Assembly: GCA_016840315.1 (NCBI GenBank)
Contig: JAEOSO010000005.1
Location: forward strand, 1-35,114
Source of the DNA: Candidatus Borrarchaeota archaeon
Lineage (GTDB): Archaea > Asgardarchaeota > Sifarchaeia > Borrarchaeales > Borrarchaeaceae
Length of the DNA stretch: 35,114 nucleotides
Direction: 5' to 3'
Positions 18,941-27,530 of this stretch are shown one piece after another. A program made the translations under genes and the position numbers. Numbering within the stretch: position 1 is the stretch's first letter; each line of letters begins with the position of its first letter. The notes beneath the pieces were generated by a model. It was not told the DNA's origin, did not search any database, and was given only the letters and a program-made list of their open reading frames with translations.

Positions 18941-20569
18941 TTATTCGGGCGGTATCTCTGAGTATATAGTATCGACATCGATACCCATTTCTTGGTTCTT
19001 GTTCTGCATCCAGATCCATACTATGACCGAGAGCGTAAACCACAGCATTAACACAGGCACACCACCGGGTATTGTAGCTCCTGCACTCACTACGAGAACA
19101 TAAGTATTAGCTACAAATCCGATAAACCCTAGGATTGCCAACACGGGCGCAGGTCCTATCTTAAACGCCGCTCCCTTCTCAAAGAGGTCCTTACGCATGT
19201 ATGGTAGCATCATGGCTGTCAAGCAGCCTGCCCACATCATGATCGTGTCTAAGAACGTCTGAGTGGCAATTACTGCAAACCACGTGCCCAGAATAGGTGT
19301 AACACCCATGTCTTCACCTGTAGTCTGGAAAACTCCAAGGAGACCTAAGAACGCGGTCAGGTTTATTGCCCATACGGGAGAATGCCATCTGTCGCTTACC
19401 TCTGCGAATTTTAGTGGGAATGCACGGTCAAATGCCCATGCAAACAAAGTTCTCGAAGAGGTAATTAGGAACGGTGGTATATCGTTGGCTAACCAAATAG
19501 CGCCTGTAATTGCTATAAACACAGCAACCGCTGGATTTGAATGCATTAAAATTGCAGCAAATGTTGGCAGTAGCGCGACCACAGGAGGTGTATTCCCGTT
19601 TAGCACCACACCATTGACGTCACAGTATGTATATGACTTTATAAATACTCCAACGGAACCATACATCAAACCAGAGATTCCAATGTAATAGACTGCGATT
19701 AGGATTGTACCCATGCCAAGGCCGATGAGCATATTTCTTTTTGGGCTCTTTACTTCACCACCAATGAAGGAGGTTGCAGTATAACCAATGTAAGCCCAGA
19801 TTGCACCGACAGCCATAAATGTCATCGTAGCGCCGAAGTCAAATGGTGCCGTTCCTGCTACAGCCCCCGCAGTTATTATTTGGTCATACGACGCATAATA
19901 GAACTGAGTGCCTTGAGTTCCGAAAGGACTAGAGTTCCAAGCAGCAGCCATTGCCGCTTCGCCACCGCCCATAAAAGCACCTGCATACACGCCAATCGTG
20001 ATGAAGCTACCAATAATGGCGATAATGAACGAAGCGTTCAATACCTTGCCATATATATCGACACCCATTATCGCTAGTACCCAGAATATAACTACTATTA
20101 TAATACCGAGAACAATCCAAGCAACTGGATTGGTCGCCAAAACTGTACCAGCATTATAGGTCCCAATATTGTTAGTAGACGCACCTGCAATTTGCAAGCT
20201 AAGACCCCAGAACCACACATCCCATACCGCCAATGATCCGAAAGCAGTCGCTGTGCCAAACCACCAGCACCATGAGGCTAAGAAACCAGCATATGGTCCC
20301 AAAACTCTAGAGACCCAGACGTATGGACCACCACTTCTTGGCATAGAAGTTGCCATAAGTGCAAATGCCCATGCTGTACATACTGCTGGAATAGCTCCAA
20401 TAGCAAAACCAAGTGGAACATTTGTGCCCCATCCGGCTACGGCTACTGTTCGAACCGACTGAAAGTTAATTCCACCACCGATAACGTAGCACATAACAGT
20501 TGTCATAGCTGTAAACCAGCCAATCTCTCGGACAAGTCCGGTTGCATCACGCGCGAATGTTTTAGACAT
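18941..20569 (-). CDS. APC superfamily amino acid permease
   Basis: 542 aa, about 12 hydrophobic segments. MPRSGGPYVWVSRVLGPYAGFLASWCWWFG and GGEVKSPKRNMLIGLGMGT are APC hallmarks. Confidence 0.88.
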   Translation of the reverse strand: MSKTFARDATGLVREIGWFTAMTTVMCYVIGGGINFQSVRTVAVAGWGTNVPLGFAIGAIPAVCTAWAFALMATSMPRSGGPYVWVSRVLGPYAGFLASWCWWFGTATAFGSLAVWDVWFWGLSLQIAGASTNNIGTYNAGTVLATNPVAWIVLGIIIVVIFWVLAIMGVDIYGKVLNASFIIAIIGSFITIGVYAGAFMGGGEAAMAAAWNSSPFGTQGTQFYYASYDQIITAGAVAGTAPFDFGATMTFMAVGAIWAYIGYTATSFIGGEVKSPKRNMLIGLGMGTILIAVYYIGISGLMYGSVGVFIKSYTYCDVNGVVLNGNTPPVVALLPTFAAILMHSNPAVAVFIAITGAIWLANDIPPFLITSSRTLFAWAFDRAFPLKFAEVSDRWHSPVWAINLTAFLGLLGVFQTTGEDMGVTPILGTWFAVIATQTFLDTIMMWAGCLTAMMLPYMRKDLFEKGAAFKIGPAPVLAILGFIGFVANTYVLVVSAGATIPGGVPVLMLWFTLSVIVWIWMQNKNQEMGIDVDTIYSEIPPE

Positions 20570-21062
20570 TGTATTTTTCCAACCTTATTTTTTTTTTGTA
20601 AAATATTAGGCTCGTTTATGAATTGGCAATTACGTAAGAGTTCCTTATATAAATAGTTAATGGGAAAGCGCGTTTACAAAGCGCATTAGTCAATTTGACT
20701 TGACATTGTTTCTAATACTATGTGTCTTGAGTAAAACAAAAAACAATTCTCTTGAACAACTAAGACACACAACGTTGAGCGTACTGTCAAACAAAGATGA
20801 GGCGCCTAATAAAACGGGAATTCATTTCGTCAAAATCATACTTAGAACTGGACAATTTAATGAACTTGCGTTCAAAAAACCTCAGGAAGGTTGAGAATTC
20901 ATTAGTTTTTGTAGTTTGGCTTGATATAACAAGGGCACAAAGTCCTCTAAGGAAAGAAACAAGCAAAAGAGTCTGCTTTAAAATATTGGTGATATAGTTT
21001 TCCACAATAGATAAAAAGAGGCATCACTGTAGATAACACAAGCAAGGTGAAGGGATACCATT

Positions 21063-21785
21063 ATGAAGGTAATAATAACGGGCGCGTTTAGTTCTGGCAA
21101 ATCTACCCTTGTAAGAACGCTAACAGGTGGAGATTGCGTCAATTTAGATCGTTCTGGAACCACAGTTGCCCTCGACCATGGAACAGTAGCTGTTTTAGGG
21201 ATTCCAGCTTTTCTTTTTGGAACTCCCGGGCTTGTCCGGTTCTCAATTTTGCGTCAAATCTTATCAGAGGGAGCTGACGGTATGGTCTTCACTGTAGATT
21301 CTGCAAATCCAAATATAGAAAATTTCAATCAAATATGGAAAGAGATGCAAGAGATACAGATCGGTGCATCAGTGCCATGTGTTGTAGCAGCAAATAAGCA
21401 GGATTTACCGGATGCAAAGAGCGTGGAAGAAATAAGAGAACTTTTAGGACTTAATGGATATCCTATCATACCCATTTCAGCTAAGACAGGCGAAGGGATG
21501 ATGAGACCGCTACTCTTACTTCTGATAATGAACATTTTACGTTCGAGCCCAATGCTACGTATAGTAGAACGCATCGGAACTGAGAAAAATGCGATGGAAC
21601 AGATTTCAGAGATAATAGAATTGGGTAGATATAAAACAAAACTAAGATTGTACTGGCTTGAGTGGCGTGGACTAATTGAGGCGGATTGGAATACAGAGCG
21701 ATTTAAAGTAGTTCCAGCAGTTAAAAAAATCTTTGAAATACTTCCTAATTTGATCCGCTCATATGAAGAGATTTCATTAATGTAA
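21063..21785 (+). CDS. Arf/MglA-like small GTPase with C-terminal extension
   Basis: G1 GAFSSGKST, G3-like GTPG, G4 NKQD, G5 SAK. About 60-70 aa C-terminal helical/wHTH-like extension. Confidence 0.85.
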   Translation: MKVIITGAFSSGKSTLVRTLTGGDCVNLDRSGTTVALDHGTVAVLGIPAFLFGTPGLVRFSILRQILSEGADGMVFTVDSANPNIENFNQIWKEMQEIQIGASVPCVVAANKQDLPDAKSVEEIRELLGLNGYPIIPISAKTGEGMMRPLLLLLIMNILRSSPMLRIVERIGTEKNAMEQISEIIELGRYKTKLRLYWLEWRGLIEADWNTERFKVVPAVKKIFEILPNLIRSYEEISLM

Positions 21786-21951
21786 TGCTATTTTCTTTTT
21801 CTCAAAATTCTGTGAACTATCCCCTTTTTGGAGGAGACTTCGCACCGATTAAGTTAAAAGAAACTATATTATCTAATTGTTTTTAACCCATAAGAAAACT
21901 TTATTGTAGTTGAAGATTATCCATGCACGATTTATTTTGGAGAAAGTGTTG

Positions 21952-22662
21952 ATGAAAGTAGCCATCGTGGTTCCTGCGCATAATGAAGAAGAAAATATCA
22001 AAAGACTCATATCGGACATAGATAAAGTACTGCGCTCACTAGATAGGTCTATTTCAGAAAATCAAATAATAATCGTAGATGATAACAGTGACGATAACAC
22101 AAGTATAATTCTCAGGGATTTATCAAAAGAAATGACGAATTTAACCCCAATTTATCGTAACGACGGAGTTTGCGGTGTGGGATTAACTTTACGAGAGGGT
22201 ATAAAGGCTGCCAAAAACAGTGATATTATCGTTACAATGGATAGCGACTTCTCTCATGATCCGAACGAAATCCCAAAACTGATTCAAGGAATTAAAAACG
22301 GTGCAGATCTGGTCATCGGATCGCGTTATATGAAAGGGGGAAGAGCAGATATGCCCCGCTCTCGGATTCTCATCAGTGGCTTATACAACATATTGAGTAA
22401 GATCTTCTTGCGGACTTTTATAAATGATTTAACGACGGGATTCCGTGCAGTGAGAAAGAAGGCAGTAGAAAAGATAGAACTTAATTCTGAAGGGTTTGAG
22501 ATTCATCCAGAAATCCATTTAAAAGTTTACAAAAAAGGTTTTAAAGTTATAGAAGTTCCAATTCATTATCACAGAAGAGGAGGAGGAACTTCCAAATTAA
22601 GATATTTCAAAGTGGGCCCAGGCTATCTTAAAGTGGTGTTTAAACAATTATTAAAGCAATAG
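21952..22662 (+). CDS. GT2 family glycosyltransferase (dolichol-phosphate mannosyltransferase-like); track ORF begins at 21910
   Basis: MKVAIVVPAHNEEENIKRLI, IIIVDDNSDDNT, TMDSDFSHDPNEIP, GSRYMKGG, DLTTGFRAVRKKAVE. GGAGAAAG motif upstream of the 21952 ATG. Confidence 0.9.
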   Translation: MKVAIVVPAHNEEENIKRLISDIDKVLRSLDRSISENQIIIVDDNSDDNTSIILRDLSKEMTNLTPIYRNDGVCGVGLTLREGIKAAKNSDIIVTMDSDFSHDPNEIPKLIQGIKNGADLVIGSRYMKGGRADMPRSRILISGLYNILSKIFLRTFINDLTTGFRAVRKKAVEKIELNSEGFEIHPEIHLKVYKKGFKVIEVPIHYHRRGGGTSKLRYFKVGPGYLKVVFKQLLKQ

Positions 22663-22683
22663 TAGTATGGTAACTGAGGATTT

Positions 22684-23319
22684 TTGATGAGTAAAGACAC
22701 ATGGGATACTGTCTGGGAAAAACAACAAATTCGCCAATCTGCCCTTCATTCGCTTATTTATTTTTTACGGGAGCATTATTTTTCTTCTACGTTTGCACGT
22801 TTTGCCAGAAAACGAATCAAGGGTTTGATTCTAGAGGTTGGTTGTGGTACTGCGCAATGTTCACTAAAAATAATTGCAAAAGGAACAGATATAATCGGTG
22901 CTGATTTTTCCTCCTCTGCTTTGCAAGTAGCCAAGAAATATTCTGCAAGCAACAAACTCATCAAATTCGTTGTTACAGATGCATTTAACTTGCCATTTAA
23001 CGAAAACACTTTTAACGCGGTATGGAGCGTTGGTTTGCTAGAACACTTTGAGACTCCAAGCCTGGCATTAACAGAGATGAGACGTGTTGTTAAACCAGAA
23101 GGTAAGGTAATTGCAATAGTGCCTTACAAATATGGGCCTTTAGGGATGCTGAATTATGGGTTCCAAAAATTAGGGAAAGAATGGATTTGGGAAGAGGAGA
23201 CACCAATGGATCAAGACGAAATGTATAGAATTTTTGAACAGGCAGAACTAAGAAATATTAACGTCCAAAAAATGTATGACACATTCCTAATGTTCTTGGG
23301 AGCGACCGGAGAAAAATAG
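22684..23319 (+). CDS. Class I SAM-dependent methyltransferase (ATG as in track, near 22687)
   Basis: LILEVGCGTAQCSL, DIIGADFSSSALQVAKKYS, DAFNLPFNENTFNAVWSVGLLEHF. Confidence 0.88.
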   Translation: MMSKDTWDTVWEKQQIRQSALHSLIYFLREHYFSSTFARFARKRIKGLILEVGCGTAQCSLKIIAKGTDIIGADFSSSALQVAKKYSASNKLIKFVVTDAFNLPFNENTFNAVWSVGLLEHFETPSLALTEMRRVVKPEGKVIAIVPYKYGPLGMLNYGFQKLGKEWIWEEETPMDQDEMYRIFEQAELRNINVQKMYDTFLMFLGATGEK

Positions 23320-23434
23320 TTGCCCAAAGTTTTTTTAGTTATTGGTAATGATTTAGACATAAGAGTTTAATGGAATAAATACTATCTCAATATAGTGTTC
23401 ATTTGGAAATGTATTTAAAATCCGAGCATATTCG

Positions 23435-24010
23435 TTGTCTAGTTTAAGAACAGCACGGAGTGTTAAGCTATTGGATGAAGAATACGAAGATTCTATGCCT
23501 TGCAACATGGATCCTTTTGTTAGCTTAGAACCATATACTGTTATTTCCGATTTAATCACTCAGGCATTAAGAGAGGGAGTCCAACTTCGATGCATTCTCT
23601 GTGGAGGCAAAGTAGATACTAAAAACGTTATAGTTGTCCAGGGGCATCATGTAATTCACGAGGACTGCTTTGTTAATACAATGTGTGATAATGAAAGAGT
23701 AATTCAGGAATCAATTAAACTAGGTATCATGGGGCGCGAAGAGATCTGTAAACGACTGAAGAAATATCCAGTTCGTTATGTACTATCTAAACTCCGTTGG
23801 ACCATAAAAAAGCAGACAGGTGTTAGGTTGCCGATTCCTATTCGAGAAAGAACCTTCAAAGAGCTTCTTAAAAAGAACAGATCCATAACCGAAACAAATG
23901 AATCTGCTTTAATTGATTGGTTTAAAACAGCAAACCAACCATCACGTCTCAGAGATGACTATTCAGGTGTTGAGGATGATATGGATCCTTCATTTTCGTA
24001 TTTCACATAA
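23435..24010 (+). CDS. Hypothetical protein with a putative zinc-binding Cys/His cluster
   Basis: CILCGGKVDTKNVIVVQGHHVIHEDCFVNTMC. Start uncertain (MPCNMDP is a possible internal start). Confidence 0.55.
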   Translation: MSSLRTARSVKLLDEEYEDSMPCNMDPFVSLEPYTVISDLITQALREGVQLRCILCGGKVDTKNVIVVQGHHVIHEDCFVNTMCDNERVIQESIKLGIMGREEICKRLKKYPVRYVLSKLRWTIKKQTGVRLPIPIRERTFKELLKKNRSITETNESALIDWFKTANQPSRLRDDYSGVEDDMDPSFSYFT

Positions 24011-24151
24011 CATTAATTTATATTACTAATTTTTTAAACAATTACGGCTGTTTTTCGTTTATTTGACACCAGCTTTCAACTCGCGCTCAGAAAAGGTCAG
24101 TGAAAAAAGTTAGATTAAATATTTTTTTAAGCACTGTTTTTAATATATAAT

Positions 24152-24215
24152 GGGCAATGATGGTGCCGTCCCAATCCGAGTTAAAACTATGAGGATCTCG
24201 CGACGATCTGAGCCC
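24152..24215 (+). ncRNA. C/D box sRNA (putative rRNA 2'-O-methylation guide)
   Basis: GGGC A ATGATGG(C) TGCCGTCCCAAT CCGA(D') GTTAAAACT ATGAGGA(C') TCTCGCGACGAT CTGA(D) GCCC. Terminal GGGC/GCCC stem, two 12-nt guides, AT-rich promoter-like stretch about 25 nt upstream. Confidence 0.75.
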
Positions 24216-24254
24216 AATATTTTTCATCTTAGTCACGATAAATCTGATAAAAAA

Positions 24255-25496
24255 TCATTTTATTACTTCTGCAAGTATCTCTGAAAACGAATAGACTTCT
24301 TCAAAAGTATTGTATAAGGGGTGAGGGGCGACACGAATTATATTTGGCTCCCTCCAATCAACGGTTACGCGTTCTATCAACGTATTAAATAATTTCTTAC
24401 CGTTTTTGAGAGTTCGAATTGAGAGTTGGCATCCTCGCTCATTAGTTTTTGAAGGAGTAATTATCTGGTAATTTTCAGGGCCTAGTTCTTTTATCAAATA
24501 CTCTAAGTAGCCAGTCAATAACTCTCTTTTCTGATGAAAAAGAGATAGATCTTTTAACTGGTCCCAAATATCCAATGCTGCTTTTAAACTTGCCAATAGA
24601 AGTACAGGATGTGTACTAACTTGCCAACCCTCCGCTCCATATGCTGGATTAATGTCTGGTTCCATTAGGAACATGCTCTCACGTTTTCCGCCCCACCATC
24701 CCTCGAACCTATGGAGGTCTTTTTCAAAGTGGCGTTCATGTACGAAACATGCACTTATTCCGCCAGGACCGGCATTAAGATATTTATAATTGCAGAACAC
24801 CGCAAAATCTACATTCCATTTATGCAACTCAAGAGGAATATTCCCGACTGCATGAGCAAGATCGAAGCCAATTATACATCCCTTTTCATGACCTGCTTTC
24901 GTTATTGCTTCCATATCAAATGCTTGACCAGTGAGATAGTTGACTCCAGAAAAAAGAACTAAGGCGAAAGATTCATCTATTGCTTCAATAATGTCTTCCG
25001 TCCTAAGCGTTGCTTCACCAGCTTTAGCCTTAACTTCTAGCAAAGAACCATTAACATCGTAGCCATGAAAACGGATTTGGGATTTAAGGGCATATTCATC
25101 ACTTGGAAAAGTATGTTCTTCAATTAAGATTCGATAGCGTTCTGGTGTAGGACGGTAAAAACTTACTAGAAGAAGATGGAGATTAACAGTCAAAGAATTC
25201 ATTATTGAGACTTCTTCAGGTTTTGCACCTATAATTCGTGCCATGCTTTTTACTAAATCATTTGACATATCCAGCCAGTTTGATGAACCATGAAACCATC
25301 CTTCCACGCCAATTTCTTCCCATGTCTTTAAGATGGTCTCAATTTCTGTTCTTGCGGTTTTTGGTTGAATACCTAATGAGTTACCACAAAAATAAATAAC
25401 GGATTTGGGATAGTGGAACATTGTTCGATATTTAGCTAATGGATCAACCAAATCCATCTCTTTTGCAAACTCTAAACTTCGCTCAAATTCTTTCAT
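24255..25496 (-). CDS. kynU: Kynureninase
   Basis: VIYFCGNSLGIQPKTARTEIE, GVEGWFHGSSNWL, VSIMNSLTVNLHLLLVSFYRPT, GFDLAHAVGNIPLELHKWNVDFAVFCNYKYLNAGPGGI (PLP lysine region), GWWGG. Confidence 0.92.
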   Translation of the reverse strand: MKEFERSLEFAKEMDLVDPLAKYRTMFHYPKSVIYFCGNSLGIQPKTARTEIETILKTWEEIGVEGWFHGSSNWLDMSNDLVKSMARIIGAKPEEVSIMNSLTVNLHLLLVSFYRPTPERYRILIEEHTFPSDEYALKSQIRFHGYDVNGSLLEVKAKAGEATLRTEDIIEAIDESFALVLFSGVNYLTGQAFDMEAITKAGHEKGCIIGFDLAHAVGNIPLELHKWNVDFAVFCNYKYLNAGPGGISACFVHERHFEKDLHRFEGWWGGKRESMFLMEPDINPAYGAEGWQVSTHPVLLLASLKAALDIWDQLKDLSLFHQKRELLTGYLEYLIKELGPENYQIITPSKTNERGCQLSIRTLKNGKKLFNTLIERVTVDWREPNIIRVAPHPLYNTFEEVYSFSEILAEVIK

Positions 25497-25520
25497 GTGC
25501 TAATCACAAATTTTGAGTTT

Positions 25521-26411
25521 TCACTCACTTTTTAAAAGAAATTGAGTAAATTTCATAGCACTTTTAACTCTGTTTTCAAATAAACCGAGTTCCCTGACTC
25601 CGAATCCCATTGAGAGTCCCATTAATTGCGGCAGGTGAAGAACAGGAATTTCATAATCAAGGTTCCAGAGTTCCTTGACCTTTATTTGATTCAAATCTAG
25701 ACTAAGAGAACAAAATGGGCAAATCGTAATAAGTGCACGAAGATCAGCAGCATGTGCAGTCGAAATGATGCGATGCGTAAGTCGCCAAGCAACATCAGGA
25801 TTTACGCTCAGGACGGGTGCGCCGCAACAGGATATTTTCCCCTGATAATCGCCAGCGCTAATTCCAGGGATCATATTTATAATCTCATCCATTTGAACTG
25901 GTCGTTCTGGATCACCATGGTGCATGATTTCGTAAGGTCTGAGCATGTGACAACCATAATATGCTCCAACCTTTAGATCATCTTTGAACGGTATTTTAAG
26001 GTGCTCTTTTATCCTTGCAAGACCGACATCCTCATAAAGAACTTTGAGGAAGTGCTTAACTTCAATTGTGCCTTTATATTCTAGATCAAAGTCTGATAAA
26101 ACGTTGTTAACGTATTCCTTTAAAGTGTCATCTTTTTTCAAAGCGTCATTTGCGTGAATGAGCGAGCCTACACATCCATTACAAAGAGCACAAATATCCA
26201 ATCCCATGTTTTCCGCTGTGGCCAGAACCCTAGCAGCCAGTAAAGTATAGTAATGTTCATCGATTGAACGAATAATTGGAGACCCGCAACATCCTGAATC
26301 AGGGAGGTCAATCAATTCGACACCTAACTCGCTTGCGACTACGCGAGTTGACGCTTCGTACCCATTCATCTTTTCTGGAATCGTGCAACCAAGAAAAAGT
26401 GTGTACTTCAC
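25521..26411 (-). CDS. hdrB: CoB-CoM heterodisulfide reductase-like subunit B (two CCG domains)
   Basis: LGCTIPEKMNGYE...SGCCGSPIIRS...CALCNGCVGS and YGCHMLRP...ISCCGAPVLSV...CPFCSLSLDLNQ. Confidence 0.92.
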   Translation of the reverse strand: MKYTLFLGCTIPEKMNGYEASTRVVASELGVELIDLPDSGCCGSPIIRSIDEHYYTLLAARVLATAENMGLDICALCNGCVGSLIHANDALKKDDTLKEYVNNVLSDFDLEYKGTIEVKHFLKVLYEDVGLARIKEHLKIPFKDDLKVGAYYGCHMLRPYEIMHHGDPERPVQMDEIINMIPGISAGDYQGKISCCGAPVLSVNPDVAWRLTHRIISTAHAADLRALITICPFCSLSLDLNQIKVKELWNLDYEIPVLHLPQLMGLSMGFGVRELGLFENRVKSAMKFTQFLLKSE

Positions 26412-26944
26412 TCCTTTTCACCACTTTTTTCTTTGAAATGGACTAATACATCGAATTTGATCTTTTCGGCAAGTTTTTTAATCGTATCTGAGTCTGGGGT
26501 AGGGAGTTCTGGTAGTTTGAAGCGAGTTTGGCGTATTTTATTCTCATATTCACCTACTTCGTTCATCAGACCAAATGTTAAGATGTTAGCAGCTATATCT
26601 GGCCACGCATCAGGTAGAATATCCTCTTTCGATGCAATATTCCTCAGTTTCACAATAATCTCAGGAGGCTTGACGTCTTGTGGACAGCGCTCCTCGCAGA
26701 CATAACAGCTTGTGCACAACCAAATGAGCGAATTGTGCAATACTGCGTCTCGGTCGCCCATCATAATTAGCCGAATAATATTTCTTGGGCTAAATTCTTC
26801 GCCACCGAAACGTGCTACAGGACAGCTACCCGTGCATGTCCCGCACTGGTAACAGGCAAAGAGGTCAAATGTAAGGTCCTCGATAAATTCCTCTGCGAGA
26901 CGCAAGTCTACATCTGAAAGTCTTACTACCTTCTCAGTTGTCAC
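26408..26944 (-). CDS. hdrC: Heterodisulfide reductase-like subunit C (two 4Fe-4S clusters)
   Basis: CYQCGTCTGSCPVARF and CTSCYVCEERCPQDVKPPEII. Overlaps hdrB start by 4 nt. Confidence 0.92.
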   Translation of the reverse strand: MTTEKVVRLSDVDLRLAEEFIEDLTFDLFACYQCGTCTGSCPVARFGGEEFSPRNIIRLIMMGDRDAVLHNSLIWLCTSCYVCEERCPQDVKPPEIIVKLRNIASKEDILPDAWPDIAANILTFGLMNEVGEYENKIRQTRFKLPELPTPDSDTIKKLAEKIKFDVLVHFKEKSGEKE

Positions 26945-26947
26945 GCT

Positions 26948-27403
26948 CTATTCCTTCTTCTTTTGTTCTTCCATTTCTTTTTTAACTCGAATAATTTCAG
27001 ATTTTTGCCACTCAATAAATTCGTCCGAACCGCCTTTCATTAGTTTTGAAAGGTCTTCTTGCAAATTAGATGGATTAACTTTGACAAGCCAGCCGAGACC
27101 ATAGGGTTCTTTATTGACAAGAGAGGCATCATCCCATAACGCTTCATTGAAGGCTGTTACTTCGCCATCTACTGGAGCATAAAGTTTACCTGTCCACTTA
27201 CCGCTTTCAAGTGTTCCAAAAGGCTTCATAAATTCTACTGGTTCATCTTCAAATGGTAGTTGCACAGCCTGTACCTTTTCAGCTAGTGCTTGAGCAAAAT
27301 CTGTAATGCCAAACACTACGCTATCTCCTTCGATTTTCACCCAAGAATGTTCAGTAGTATAATATAATTCATCTGGGAGATCATAATCTTCAATTTTTAC
27401 CAT
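26948..27403 (-). CDS. GcvH-like lipoyl-carrier protein (H-protein family / LbpA-like)
   Basis: YYTTEHSWVKIEGDSVVFGITDFAQALAEKVQAVQLP...GTLESGKWTGKLYAPVDGEVTAFNEALWDDASLVNKEPYGLGWLVKV. The candidate lipoyl lysine lies in ESGK. Confidence 0.9.
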   Translation of the reverse strand: MVKIEDYDLPDELYYTTEHSWVKIEGDSVVFGITDFAQALAEKVQAVQLPFEDEPVEFMKPFGTLESGKWTGKLYAPVDGEVTAFNEALWDDASLVNKEPYGLGWLVKVNPSNLQEDLSKLMKGGSDEFIEWQKSEIIRVKKEMEEQKKKE

Positions 27404-27462
27404 CTTTTCATTCTCCTTTTCAATTCATAGAAATTGTTTTCTTTAAAGGTTATATATAAAGG

Positions 27463-27483
27463 AGCACCCTGCGTAAGGGAGCT
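27463..27483 (-). other. Second hairpin in the selenoprotein-gene 3' UTR (possible terminator or SECIS accessory)
   Basis: Minus strand AGC-T-CCCT-TACGC-AGGG-T-GCT (7 bp with one T/T mismatch), followed by CCTTTATATATA. Confidence 0.45.
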
Positions 27484-27484
27484 A

Positions 27485-27530
27485 GTCCTTCTCTCAGTCC
27501 CATTGGGTTTCCCAAGAGAATTCATTCCAA
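27485..27530 (-). promoter_or_regulatory. Candidate SECIS element (eukaryote-like form-2 fold) in the 3' UTR of the hdrA-mvhD gene
   Basis: Minus strand: TTGGA ATGAA [TTCTCTTGG] GAAA [CCC AAT GGG] A [CTGAGAGAA] GGAC. A 9-bp helix (two G-U wobbles), tandem G.A/A.G-capable core, unpaired AAA, apical 3-bp mini-hairpin. Basal helix is weak. Confidence 0.65.

Noticed and set aside
19263-20462. Plus-strand ORFs opposite the APC permease
   Set aside because: Shadow ORFs; no motifs.
20700-21005. Overlapping small ORFs in the intergenic region on both strands
   Set aside because: Mutually overlapping, no motifs or clear ribosome-binding sites.
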